From positions 912,715 through 976,714 of the forward strand of contig NZ_PZZN01000003.1 of assembly GCF_003046295.1 (NCBI RefSeq): 64,000 nt of DNA. The letters are read 5' to 3'. Shown here piece by piece: positions 42,704 through 50,775 of the stretch (position 1 is the stretch's first letter; the number at the start of each line of letters is the position of its first letter). The position numbers were made by a program, and so were the translations under genes. Source of the stretch: Sphingomonas aerolata. Lineage in GTDB: Bacteria > Pseudomonadota > Alphaproteobacteria > Sphingomonadales > Sphingomonadaceae. Under the pieces are notes generated by a model. The model did no database searches. It was not told where the DNA came from and saw only the letters and a program-made list of their open reading frames with translations.

Positions 42704-44806
42704 ATGGGGAAGTTGATCGTTGCGGCCGGGGTGGCGAGCATGCTGGCCAGTTCTGCGTCCTGGGCTCAGGATGCGGAGCCGCCCGCACCGGAAAACGACA
42801 TTGTGGTGACTGGCACCATCGCCGGCACAAAGACCGAAACCCCGCTGATCGAGCTACCGCAGCCGCTCACCATCATCCCGGCCGACCAGTATCTGTCGCA
42901 GGGCGCGATCAACATCAGCGACACCGTGAAGTACGCCGCCGGCGTCCTCGCCAATCCCTATGGCCGCGATACGCGAGTCGATGGCTTCAACGTCCGCGGC
43001 ATCAGCGCGCTGCAGTTCCGCGACGGCATGCGAGACATTTTCTCCTATTATGCCAGCATCCCCTCGGACCCGTATAATTTCTCGCGGGTCGAGATCGTAC
43101 GTGGCCCGGCATCGGTGCTGTTCGGCCAGGGCTCGATCGGCGGTCTCATCAACCTCGTCTCCAAGACGCCCGAGTTCCACACCAGCGGCGAGCTTAACCT
43201 CGTTTATGGCAGTTATGACCGCAAGGAGGCGCTAGGGGATATCAACTTGGCACTCAGTGACACGCTGGCGATTCGTGCAGTCGGACGCGTGCGCGATTCC
43301 GACACCTTCATCGATCATGTTCCCGACGACCGCGTGATGTTCGCGCCGTCGATCCGCTGGCAGCCGACGCCGGATACCGATCTGATCCTGACCGGCCTGT
43401 ACCAGAAGGACGACACCGGCTCGACCTCGCAGTTCCTGCCGATCGTCGGTACCTTCGTACCTAATCCCGGCAATCCGGGCGGGCAGCTCGATTCCTATAC
43501 ATTCGTCGGCAAGGCCGGCTGGGACCGCTATGCCGGCCGCTCGCTCCAGGGTGGCGGGTCGTTGGTCCACCGCTTTTCGGACAATCTTCGTATCAGCCTG
43601 AAGGCACGATACATCGACAGCGACCTCGAATATTTTACCCATTACGCCGACAGCTATACCAACCCGACCGATCCGTTCGCGGTTTATGGCACCGATGGCC
43701 GCACTATCGGGCTGTATGCAGACGCCAGCGATGCGCGGATGAACGTCTTCTCGACCGACAACAACGTCCAGCTCAAGTTCAATACCGGCGCAGAGATCGA
43801 GCACACGCTGCTGGCCGGCCTCGACTATAGCTGGAACAAGGTCGGCAAGAGGTTCGCGACCACGGCGCTGGAGACGGTTGATCTCTACGACATCGATTAT
43901 GCGTCGCTGCAGACCTACGACCCCAGCGGCCCGTTTGCCTATGATTCGCAGAAGCAGCTCGGCGTCTATGTCCAGGACCAGATCCGCTTCTTCGATCGCA
44001 TGTCGGTGATTGTTGGCGCCCGCCGCGACCATGTGACCAACTCCTCGGGCCAGGAGGACAATGCCACGACCTTCCGCGCCGGCATCATTGGAGAGCTCGG
44101 CGCAGGCGTCTCGCCCTTCTTCAGCTACACCGAAAGCTTCCTGCCGATCGCCGGCCGGCTGACGGGGCCTGGCGGCGTCCCGACCGACCCCTTCAAACCG
44201 CAGATGGGCATGCAATACGAGGCGGGTGTAAAATGGCAGCCCGATCCCCGGACGCTGGTCACCGTGACCGGTTTCAAGATCAAGGAGCGCAACCGCGTCC
44301 TCTATCTAGCCAACAACGTGACGACCCAATCCGGCGAATTATCCACCAAGGGCATCGAGTTCGAGGCGAGCCGCGTGCTGCCGGGCAATTTCGAGCTGCT
44401 GCTGAACTATGGCTACAGCCAGCTCGATTCCGACGTTAACACCAGTCTCGACTATATGCCGCGCCACACCGCGTCGGTCTGGTCGACCAAGACCTTCGGT
44501 GACACCAGCGGGCCGCAGCTAAGGTTCGGTGCGGGCGTGGTGTATAGCGGCAAGAGCAAGTCGACCGGGCCGCTCGACCCCTATGGTCTCAACCCCGGGA
44601 TCGCGCCCGGCACGCTGTACACGATCGTCACCCCGTCGCGGACGACGGTCGATGCGCTGGCGGAGATCAGCTGGGACAAATGGCGCCTGGCCATCAACGC
44701 GACCAACCTGCTGGACAACCGTGGTTTCGCCTCCTGCCTCGTGCGTGGGGACTGCTTCATGGCCGCACCGCGCAACGTTATGGCAACGCTGGGCTTTCGA
44801 TTCTAG
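42704..44806 (+). CDS. TonB-dependent siderophore receptor (FhuA/FpvA-like)
   Basis: 700-aa outer-membrane receptor. Signal peptide of about 21 aa (ASSASWAQ), TonB-box-like NDIVVTGTIAG, then the siderophore-receptor plug: ELPQPLTIIPADQY, VDGFNVRGIS, YNFSRVEIVRGPASVLFGQG and GGLINLVSKTP. These are hallmarks of TIGR01783-type ferric siderophore receptors. The barrel ends AAPRNVMATLGFRF with terminal Phe; a Cys pair (SCLVRGDC) near the end is common in this class. The Fur-box-like leader and the PepSY remnant upstream support iron uptake. Confidence 0.93.
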   Translation: MGKLIVAAGVASMLASSASWAQDAEPPAPENDIVVTGTIAGTKTETPLIELPQPLTIIPADQYLSQGAINISDTVKYAAGVLANPYGRDTRVDGFNVRGISALQFRDGMRDIFSYYASIPSDPYNFSRVEIVRGPASVLFGQGSIGGLINLVSKTPEFHTSGELNLVYGSYDRKEALGDINLALSDTLAIRAVGRVRDSDTFIDHVPDDRVMFAPSIRWQPTPDTDLILTGLYQKDDTGSTSQFLPIVGTFVPNPGNPGGQLDSYTFVGKAGWDRYAGRSLQGGGSLVHRFSDNLRISLKARYIDSDLEYFTHYADSYTNPTDPFAVYGTDGRTIGLYADASDARMNVFSTDNNVQLKFNTGAEIEHTLLAGLDYSWNKVGKRFATTALETVDLYDIDYASLQTYDPSGPFAYDSQKQLGVYVQDQIRFFDRMSVIVGARRDHVTNSSGQEDNATTFRAGIIGELGAGVSPFFSYTESFLPIAGRLTGPGGVPTDPFKPQMGMQYEAGVKWQPDPRTLVTVTGFKIKERNRVLYLANNVTTQSGELSTKGIEFEASRVLPGNFELLLNYGYSQLDSDVNTSLDYMPRHTASVWSTKTFGDTSGPQLRFGAGVVYSGKSKSTGPLDPYGLNPGIAPGTLYTIVTPSRTTVDALAEISWDKWRLAINATNLLDNRGFASCLVRGDCFMAAPRNVMATLGFRF

Positions 44807-45324
44807 CAGGCGACGGCTTCGCATCACTATTCGGCGGCATGGATGCCCGCCGGGCCAACGCCAGCCCAGGAGGCTTTTTCCTGCGGTAGAACCAACTGGA
44901 CTACCACTGCATCACGGTCGACCGGGCGCTGTTCGCTCCAGCTTACCCATCGGTGGCGCCAACCGATTTGCACGGACGACCGCATGCAGGAACGATCGAG
45001 AGCGTCGCGAGCGGCCAATTCGGGCCCGTTGCTGCCTGTCCGGTTTGTGCCACGCGAACGGAAGGATCTGTCGGGAGCAGCCGTTCGCCGGCTAACGCAG
45101 CGATGGCTTGAACTGGTCGATGGCTGTCTCGGCGGTCACGACCCAAAAGGCGACGTTCCGAACGCCCCTTCCGCTCGCCGAAACCTGTCATCCATTCATG
45201 TGCCGCAACTGGCGGGGACGGCGAGGCATCGTAGCTGCTACCAGTACAGGCTTCCTGACCCTATATAGATCTTGAAATCAGGCGTATGCGGTATCGCCCG
45301 ACCTGGGAGGTCGAAGTGGGCCGG
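44807..45324. other. Intergenic region between convergent genes, with repeat copy 5
   Basis: 518 bp between the siderophore receptor (plus) and a DUF4139 gene (minus). Short open frames have no ribosome site or recognisable product. The dispersed repeat is at 45140-45200. A segment around 45040-45095 (GTTCGC...GCGAACGG arrangements) has small inverted repeats; no clear terminator. Confidence 0.5.
45140..45200 (+). repeat. Dispersed intergenic repeat, copy 5 (diverged)
   Basis: GACCCAAAA (45140-45148), GGCGACGTTCCGAACGCCCC, TTCCGC, then CATTCATG. More diverged than copies 1-4; its GGCGACG block matches copy 6. Confidence 0.55.
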
Positions 45325-46857
45325 TCAGTAACGGTAACGCAAATTGGCGCGACCGCCCGGCGGCAGGGTCGGCGACCAGGTGAGGATCCCGTCGGTTCGG
45401 TTGAGCGCCTTGTCATCGGCCTCGATCGCCTGGCCCGCCGCCCCGATCGGGACGTCGAGCGTCGCCGGGAACGGGTTGGCGTTAGTCGCCGTCAGCACGA
45501 CCTCTCGCGACAATGCTTCCCCCGGAGCCGCCACCGGCACGCGCGACGCAACGATAGCCTGGGTCAACATAACCTGGCTGCTGATACCTGCCGCTAGGCG
45601 CACCGTCTCGCCAACCGTGCGGTCGGTGACCGCGCCCAATCCCAGCAGCAGGCGTCCGCCAGCCCGCTCGGCGTAGAGTGCGGTGCTGCCGGCTGGCAGC
45701 GGCACGCCCAGGCCGCCAGGTGTATCGTTCTTCATCACGAGCACGATCGACGTCGGCACGCCGTCGAGCTGCTGGCCGGGATACACCGCGCGTCGGTAGC
45801 GACGGTCAACCGGCACGCCCTTTTGAAAGAGCAAAGCAACTTGCTTTTGCGCGCGTGCGGCGACGGTCGTGGGCGTCGGTATGCGATAAAGCTTGAGATC
45901 GCCAAGATCTTCGGGAGGGGGCGGCGGCGGGGGTGGTGCCGGGGGCGCCATCATCGGCGGCGGGGGGGGCGCCATCGCGCGCGACGCCGTCACCACTATC
46001 TCGTCGGCAGGCTCAAACTCCGTTTCGGGCAGATCCGACGTCGTCGTGCCGAGCGGATAGCAGACCAGCCGCAGCCCGCCCGCCGCCGCCGGAACCGCGG
46101 GCAACGCCACCCGGTTGAGCCGGCCCGCGACGGCCTGCACCTCGGCCTTCGGGAACACTTCCGGGTTGCTGTTGGCGAGGGTCAGCCAGGCAAACAGGTC
46201 GACCGTTCGCCCGTTCGCGGCGAGCGCAGCGACGTAGCTCGCCCGCCAGTCGAACCCGGACGCGAGATAGGACAGACGCACCGTGACCGTGCGCGCCGCC
46301 GGGCTGATGGTCGTTACACTCAGCACCGGCTTGCTCGACAGGCCGCCTGGGACGCCGGCGAACGCCAGCCGCTCCGCGAGACCCGAACAGCGTAAAGCCT
46401 CGATCCCCGTCGCCGTGCGGAGGATGACGCCCGGTGCCGGGCCGGCGACAATGGTCGCGGGCTCGCTGGTCGGTCGTCCGGTCGCCCTGTCCGTTCGGGT
46501 CAGCGTCACGTCACGACCCAGCGTACCGTCGACAAGCGAGGCCGGCGACAACAGGCGGGCGTCGCGGTTCTTCTCGATCGTGCCGCCGGGCAGGCCGTCG
46601 ATGACTGCGCTGACCGGCACGATCCCATGCGCCACGCCCTCGAACCGCAGAACCGCCGGTCCGCGCGGCAGCCGGACGCGACGCGTCTCCGTCACCAGTG
46701 CAAAGCCACCGAGATACTGGAGGGTCATCGCCCCGCGGCCATAAGGTGCCCGGTACACCGTGAGCGAGACGCGGTCCGGCGCGGACGAGGTGACGGTCGT
46801 CTGCGCCTCCGCCCTGCCCGCCAGCAGCGCGACCGCCAGGAGCAGCAGATGGCGCAT
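45325..46857 (-). CDS. DUF4139 domain protein with proline-rich linker
   Basis: 510-aa exported protein. Signal peptide MRHLLLLAVALLAGRAEA. N-terminal alpha/beta part (VSLTVYRAPYGRGAMTLQ, VRLPRGPAVLRFEGV), DUF4139 beta domain in the second half (SYLASGFDWRASYVA, then ALYAERAGGRLLLG and LTWSPTLPPGGRANLRYRY). Between them, about residues 305-335, is a Pro/Met-rich linker of eight or more consecutive prolines preceded by EIVVTASRAM. ATG 46857 overlaps the stop of the upstream DUF4139 gene by ATGA, so the two are translated together. Molecular function of DUF4139 is not established. Confidence 0.82.
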   Translation of the reverse strand: MRHLLLLAVALLAGRAEAQTTVTSSAPDRVSLTVYRAPYGRGAMTLQYLGGFALVTETRRVRLPRGPAVLRFEGVAHGIVPVSAVIDGLPGGTIEKNRDARLLSPASLVDGTLGRDVTLTRTDRATGRPTSEPATIVAGPAPGVILRTATGIEALRCSGLAERLAFAGVPGGLSSKPVLSVTTISPAARTVTVRLSYLASGFDWRASYVAALAANGRTVDLFAWLTLANSNPEVFPKAEVQAVAGRLNRVALPAVPAAAGGLRLVCYPLGTTTSDLPETEFEPADEIVVTASRAMAPPPPPMMAPPAPPPPPPPPEDLGDLKLYRIPTPTTVAARAQKQVALLFQKGVPVDRRYRRAVYPGQQLDGVPTSIVLVMKNDTPGGLGVPLPAGSTALYAERAGGRLLLGLGAVTDRTVGETVRLAAGISSQVMLTQAIVASRVPVAAPGEALSREVVLTATNANPFPATLDVPIGAAGQAIEADDKALNRTDGILTWSPTLPPGGRANLRYRY

Positions 46858-48287
46858 CAGTAGCGCGTGTCGAAGGTCGCCGTCACCGTGGTACTGCCAT
46901 TGGCCGGCACCGATACCTGCCACGCCAGCGTGCCGGCGGTGCGACGTTCACCCTTCGCGCTGTCCTCGACGACCCGGACGTCGCCCCAGTCGAGCCCGCC
47001 CTGGATGAGCTCGACCGTGACCGGACGGGCGCGGGCGTTAGTCAGCTTGTACTGCATCGCCGTGCGCCAGCGGCGGTCGCCCTGCCGCGTGCGCGACACG
47101 GTGACGGGCTGCACCTTCACATCGAACGCGTCGCCGGTGGGAAGCGCGATGGTCGACCCTTGCGGGGTATGCTCGATCCGGTTTTCGCCGGTGAACTGCG
47201 GCTGCCCGCGTGCATCGCGGACATAGACCCGGACCACCCCCGCCGGCAGCGCGTCGCCCAAGCCTGCTGCACCCGAGTTACTGAACCGCAGCACCGACTG
47301 CGCGCTGCGTGGTTCGTCCGAACTGCCGAGCCAGCCATTCTCGAACCGATAGCCCGCGCCCGCCGCCACGCCCTTGGCATCGAGGAAGCTGACCTGCTTG
47401 GTCTGCTTGTCGGCGATCGTGGTGCGTTCGGCCAGCGGATAGAGGTAGAAGTCGCCGAGCTGCTCGCGCGCGGCGCTCTCGGTGCCGGGGCGTTTCGTCG
47501 TTCGGTGGCGCGGACGCGGCGCATAGCCGCCGCTGCCGTCATCGTCGGCGCTGCCGACCTCGCCGGCGACCAGCAGCGTTTTGGCGTTAGCGAACGTCGT
47601 CCCGCTGCTATTCTTCAGCGTTACCCAGCCCTGGATATCGACCGTGCCGCTCTTGTCGTCGAACAGCGCGACATAATCGGCGCTCCAGCCGAGCCCGCGG
47701 CTCAGGTAGGACAGCGTCGCCGGGCGGGTTCCTCCGCGCGTGCTGGTCAGTGTCACCGACAGCGTCGGGCGCGCCCGCAGCGCGTCGGGCACCCGGTCGA
47801 ACACCGCGCGCACCGGCAGGCCGTCGTCGCGCAGTACCTCGACATGACCGTTCACTTCGATGACCACGCCGCCGTTCACCGCCAGCACTTTCGCGCGATC
47901 GCGGGTTTCCGCGCCGGTGGCCGGATTGGTCCGCACCAGCGTGATCGTCTCGCCGATCGCTTTCTCCATCAGGCTCGACGGGCTGAGCAGATCATAGTCG
48001 AAATTCTGCTCGACGATCGCGGCATCGGGCACGGTCAGCGACACCGTTTCCGGTCGGATCGCTGCGCTCACGTCGGGGAAATTCTGGCGAACCCGCCCGC
48101 TCGCCAGGTTCAGCGGACGGATGTCCTGCACCAGGGCGACGTCGTTGGTGTAGATGGTGACCGACACGTCGCCTTGCGCCGTTCCGGCGGTCGGGGAATC
48201 AGCAGGGGGCGGCAATTGCTGAGCGGCTGCCGAAATCGACCCGAGCAGCATCACCAAACCACACGCTCTCGAGATGCTTTTGCGCAC
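46857..48287 (-). CDS. DUF4139 domain protein
   Basis: 476-aa exported protein, paralogue of its neighbour. Signal peptide ends AAAQQ. Same order of blocks: VSVTIYTNDVALVQDIRPL, LVRTNPATGAETRDRAKVL, LSYLSRGLGWSADYVALF, LTNARARPVTVELIQGG and terminal WQVSVPANGSTTVTATF. No proline linker. The pair share about the same length and architecture, consistent with tandem duplication followed by divergence. Upstream (48288 onwards) is decayed DNA, so the promoter must lie within about 48288-48410; no box was recognised. Confidence 0.82.
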   Translation of the reverse strand: MRKSISRACGLVMLLGSISAAAQQLPPPADSPTAGTAQGDVSVTIYTNDVALVQDIRPLNLASGRVRQNFPDVSAAIRPETVSLTVPDAAIVEQNFDYDLLSPSSLMEKAIGETITLVRTNPATGAETRDRAKVLAVNGGVVIEVNGHVEVLRDDGLPVRAVFDRVPDALRARPTLSVTLTSTRGGTRPATLSYLSRGLGWSADYVALFDDKSGTVDIQGWVTLKNSSGTTFANAKTLLVAGEVGSADDDGSGGYAPRPRHRTTKRPGTESAAREQLGDFYLYPLAERTTIADKQTKQVSFLDAKGVAAGAGYRFENGWLGSSDEPRSAQSVLRFSNSGAAGLGDALPAGVVRVYVRDARGQPQFTGENRIEHTPQGSTIALPTGDAFDVKVQPVTVSRTRQGDRRWRTAMQYKLTNARARPVTVELIQGGLDWGDVRVVEDSAKGERRTAGTLAWQVSVPANGSTTVTATFDTRY

Positions 48288-48415
48288 GTCACTCTCCCCA
48301 GTCCTTGCTATAATGGCGAGACCGCATCAGAAGGGCAACGCGACATTGTGCGTCTGATTTTCTGACCCAAACAACGGCGCTTGTTCGCTCTGATCGGTGC
48401 GCTGCGCCATTAAGG
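48288..48415. other. Leader of the DUF4139 pair
   Basis: Short non-coding segment between the DUF4139 gene and the transposase remnant. No promoter boxes stand out. Confidence 0.35.
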
Positions 48416-48598
48416 TTATGAGACGTTGATCATAGCCAAAATGACGGTGTCCGCGAGAGCGACGGCGGAGAGCAAGTCCGTCGGTTACTGGTCGTAGCGG
48501 GTGCCGATACGCCGCCAATCCTTGGAACGCCCGAACAAGATATCGATCCGGTAGACGCCGAGCTCGGCGACGCCTTCCCACCGAATCCGCAAAGACCC
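48416..48598 (-). pseudogene. IS5-type transposase, C-terminal remnant
   Basis: Reading the minus strand gives YRIDILFGRSKDWRRIGTRYDQ, an in-frame stop, then PTDLLSAVALADTVIFAMI and a second stop. This is the C-terminal end of IS5/IS1031-type DDE transposases (usual pattern RxxIExxFGRLKDWRRIATRYDR, then FLSAxxLAATVIFWL). Only about 60 codons survive, with a nonsense mutation, so it is an inactive scrap. No terminal inverted repeat was identified. It ends exactly where repeat copy 6 begins. Confidence 0.72.
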
Positions 48599-48655
48599 AT
48601 AAGGCGACGCTCAGACCGTCCTACCTTCGCCCGAAGAGGCGACGTTCGTTTAGCT
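48594..48655 (+). repeat. Dispersed intergenic repeat, copy 6 (diverged)
   Basis: GACCCATAA (48594-48602), GGCGACGCTCAGACCG, CCTTCGCCC, GACGTTCGTTTAGCTT. Keeps the first and last blocks; the middle is altered. Confidence 0.55.
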
Positions 48656-48747
48656 TCGTATTCTAGCCGACGCGCCCGCCGCGACAGGCTAGCCGAGCAG
48701 GCGGCCCAATGGGGCCCTCGTCGACCACGCCGGCTGCATCCGATCGG

Positions 48748-49132
48748 CTAGAACCTCGTCCCGAAAGTGATGCTCGGCCCAAAGTATAGGCGAGAATGCT
48801 CCTTGTCGGCCCGGTCCGACCAGTTCCGCTGGAACCGGCCGAGTACTTCCGCCGAGATGTCCTTCTTGACGGCGAACAACCGCCGGACTGGCGCCGAGAC
48901 GTCTAACCCAGCCTGCACCCGCAGGCGGAGATCTTGGCCAAGCTCGCTCCGGGGTCCCATCCGCTCTTTGCGATAGAAGCTCCACACACCCATCGCTGCA
49001 GCTGCCGCGCGGAGGTCGTTCCAGAACGGACCCGAGATCACATCGGCGCGCGCAGTCGGTAATATCCGGTTCTTCGTCGAATCCGTCGACCAGAGGTATT
49101 TCCGCTTGCCGCGAGTTTCTCACGACCATCCT
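48748..49132 (-). pseudogene. Possible outer-membrane barrel protein fragment
   Basis: An open minus-strand frame without a credible start codon ends in SRLYFGPSITFGTRF, a typical last beta strand with terminal Phe. Upstream blocks (ISGPFWNDLRAAAAAMGVWSFYRK read as two parts, and LRVQAGLDVSAPVR) have alternating hydrophobic character. Residue 1 of the frame follows a TGA, so only a C-terminal ~125-residue piece exists. It may be a remnant of an outer-membrane protein; family not recognised. Confidence 0.35.
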
Positions 49133-49222
49133 GCCACGTTCTGCACGGATAAGCTGCCCGAGGAAGGCACCGAATGCCAATAGCACCTTGACCAGCCGGA
49201 GCGCCCGGTCGACGCAGTCTGA

Positions 49223-49459
49223 ATGACGGATCCGAAGGCAGCCACACTTTCCCTGCTCGAGCGCCGCGCACCGGGGGCGACGATATGCCCAAGCGAAGTG
49301 GCCCGTTCAATTGCACAGGATTGGCGTAGCGCAATGCCTGCAGTCCATGAAGCGATAGACGAGCTAGTGAGCAACGGGCTGGTACAGCTCAGCTGGAAGG
49401 GACAGCCGCTTGCAAAGCGCTCAGGACCGTACAGGATCCGCAATCTTGGCGGCGATTGA
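49223..49459 (+). CDS. DUF3253 domain protein
   Basis: 78-aa small protein. Pattern LSLLERRAPGATICPSEVAR, then DWRSAMPAVHEAIDELVSNG and KRSGPYRIR matches the winged-helix-like DUF3253 family (usual 75-100 aa). Start ATG 49223 has no strong ribosome site, but the full domain is present without frameshift, unusual for this otherwise decayed stretch. Function unknown; the fold suggests nucleic-acid or protein binding. Confidence 0.75.
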   Translation: MTDPKAATLSLLERRAPGATICPSEVARSIAQDWRSAMPAVHEAIDELVSNGLVQLSWKGQPLAKRSGPYRIRNLGGD

Positions 49460-50025
49460 AGCTAGGGCTTAATTCGCATATTTTGCCCATTCCAGTATCG
49501 GAAGTCAGCTCAACAACGTCATATTCAGCAGCTGCGGCTGCGGCGACCCACGGGCAGACTTTCAAGCCGCTCCTTCCGCGGCCCGCAAACAGACATCGGT
49601 TTAGGTTGGCACGCTGTGCTCCTTGGTCGCTTGCGGCACGAACACGGAGAGCGCGAGCGTGACGCCTACGATTATCAGGACGCCTTAGAACGTCAGGTGC
49701 AGGCCGCGCGCTAGCCCTGCCCACTTCGCCACTGTGCTTGCCGCCGACCCCTGCCCTACGAGTATCTACTGAATCTGTTGCAGCGGCCCAGCGGGTCAGC
49801 GTGCTAGGCTGTCATTGAGCTCAATGACCAGCACCGCCGCCCCAAGCGTGCTGCCAGATTGCAGGCAACAAGTTGGAGACCGTCGTGGCCCCACGCTCTG
49901 CGAAACCCACGCTGCCCTGGATCAGTGTGAGGATAAGGCACCACAACCCATAGTTGGCCGGTCGCACAAAATTTAGCTTTGCCGTCTCATTATGCGATAG
50001 CGCTGCGAGAGTTCCGGAGCGCAAT
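49460..50025. other. Intergenic stretch with scraps of a transporter gene
   Basis: No intact gene. On the minus strand, LIQGSVGFAERGATTVSNLL (about 49850-49920) and, after stops, GVLIIVGVTLALSVFVPQA (about 49620-49690) look like the last helices of an MFS exporter in the right order, broken by several stops. A partial repeat copy lies at 49945-49977, just before the leader of the SGNH gene. Confidence 0.4.
49945..49977 (+). repeat. Dispersed intergenic repeat, partial copy 7
   Basis: AACCCATAGTTGGCCGGTCG matches the first third of copy 3 (GACCCATAATTGGCCATTCG); the later blocks are lost. Confidence 0.45.
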
Positions 50026-50775
50026 ATGAAAACGATCTTACTCAGCTTGTCTCTGGCAGCAGTGGCCGCACCGACAATCGCGAAGACGGATGATGTGAAG
50101 GCCAGCGCCGCGCGCCAAGCGGAGGAGCGGTTGCATACCGATTGGGCATGGCTCGGCCGCTACACGGAGGCCAATGCGGAGTTGCCGGCCGGCATGGCGG
50201 GCCCACGCGTCGTCTTCATCGGCGATTCAATCACACAGGGCTGGTTCGACATGGCCCCTACCTTCTTTACCGACAACAACCGCATCGGACGCGGGATCGG
50301 TGGGCAGACCACGCCGCAGATGGTGTTGCGCTTTCGCCAGGACGTGATCGATCTGAAACCCGCAGTCGTACAGATCATGGCCGGCACCAACGACATTGCC
50401 GGTAATACCGGGCCGATGACGCCCGACCAGTCGAAGGCCAATATCATGACGATGGCGGAACTTGCGCGCGCGCACGGGATCCGTGTGATCCTCGCCTCGA
50501 TCCCGCCCGCCGCGAATTTTCCGTGGCGGCCCGGCCTCGAAACCGCCGACAAGATCGTGGCGATGAATAGCTGGTTGAAGGGGTATGCTGCGCAGACCGG
50601 CGCTACCTATGCCGATTACTGGACGGCGCTACACGACGGCAAGGGGTTCCGCGCGAGCCTGACCTATGACGGCGTCCATCCGAACAAGGCGGGATATGCC
50701 GTCATGGGACCGGTTGCCGAAGCGGCGATCCGCGCGTCGCTCGCCAAGCCGGCGCCAAAGGCGCTCGCCCAGTGA
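50026..50775 (+). CDS. Secreted SGNH/GDSL-type esterase
   Basis: 249-aa exported hydrolase. ATG 50026 preceded by CCGGAG; signal peptide MKTILLSLSLAAVAAPTIA. All four SGNH blocks present: GDSITQGW (S68), GRGIGGQTT (G), AGTNDIAGN (N) and DGVHPNKAGY (D215, H218). Family members remove acetyl or other acyl groups from plant polysaccharides and glycosides. Its stop overlaps the start of a carboxylesterase gene (GTGA), so the two are coexpressed. Confidence 0.91.
   Translation: MKTILLSLSLAAVAAPTIAKTDDVKASAARQAEERLHTDWAWLGRYTEANAELPAGMAGPRVVFIGDSITQGWFDMAPTFFTDNNRIGRGIGGQTTPQMVLRFRQDVIDLKPAVVQIMAGTNDIAGNTGPMTPDQSKANIMTMAELARAHGIRVILASIPPAANFPWRPGLETADKIVAMNSWLKGYAAQTGATYADYWTALHDGKGFRASLTYDGVHPNKAGYAVMGPVAEAAIRASLAKPAPKALAQ

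Noticed and set aside
44843..45268. Possible 141-aa gene after the siderophore receptor
   Set aside because: No ribosome site, no homology pattern, and it runs through a copy of the dispersed repeat.
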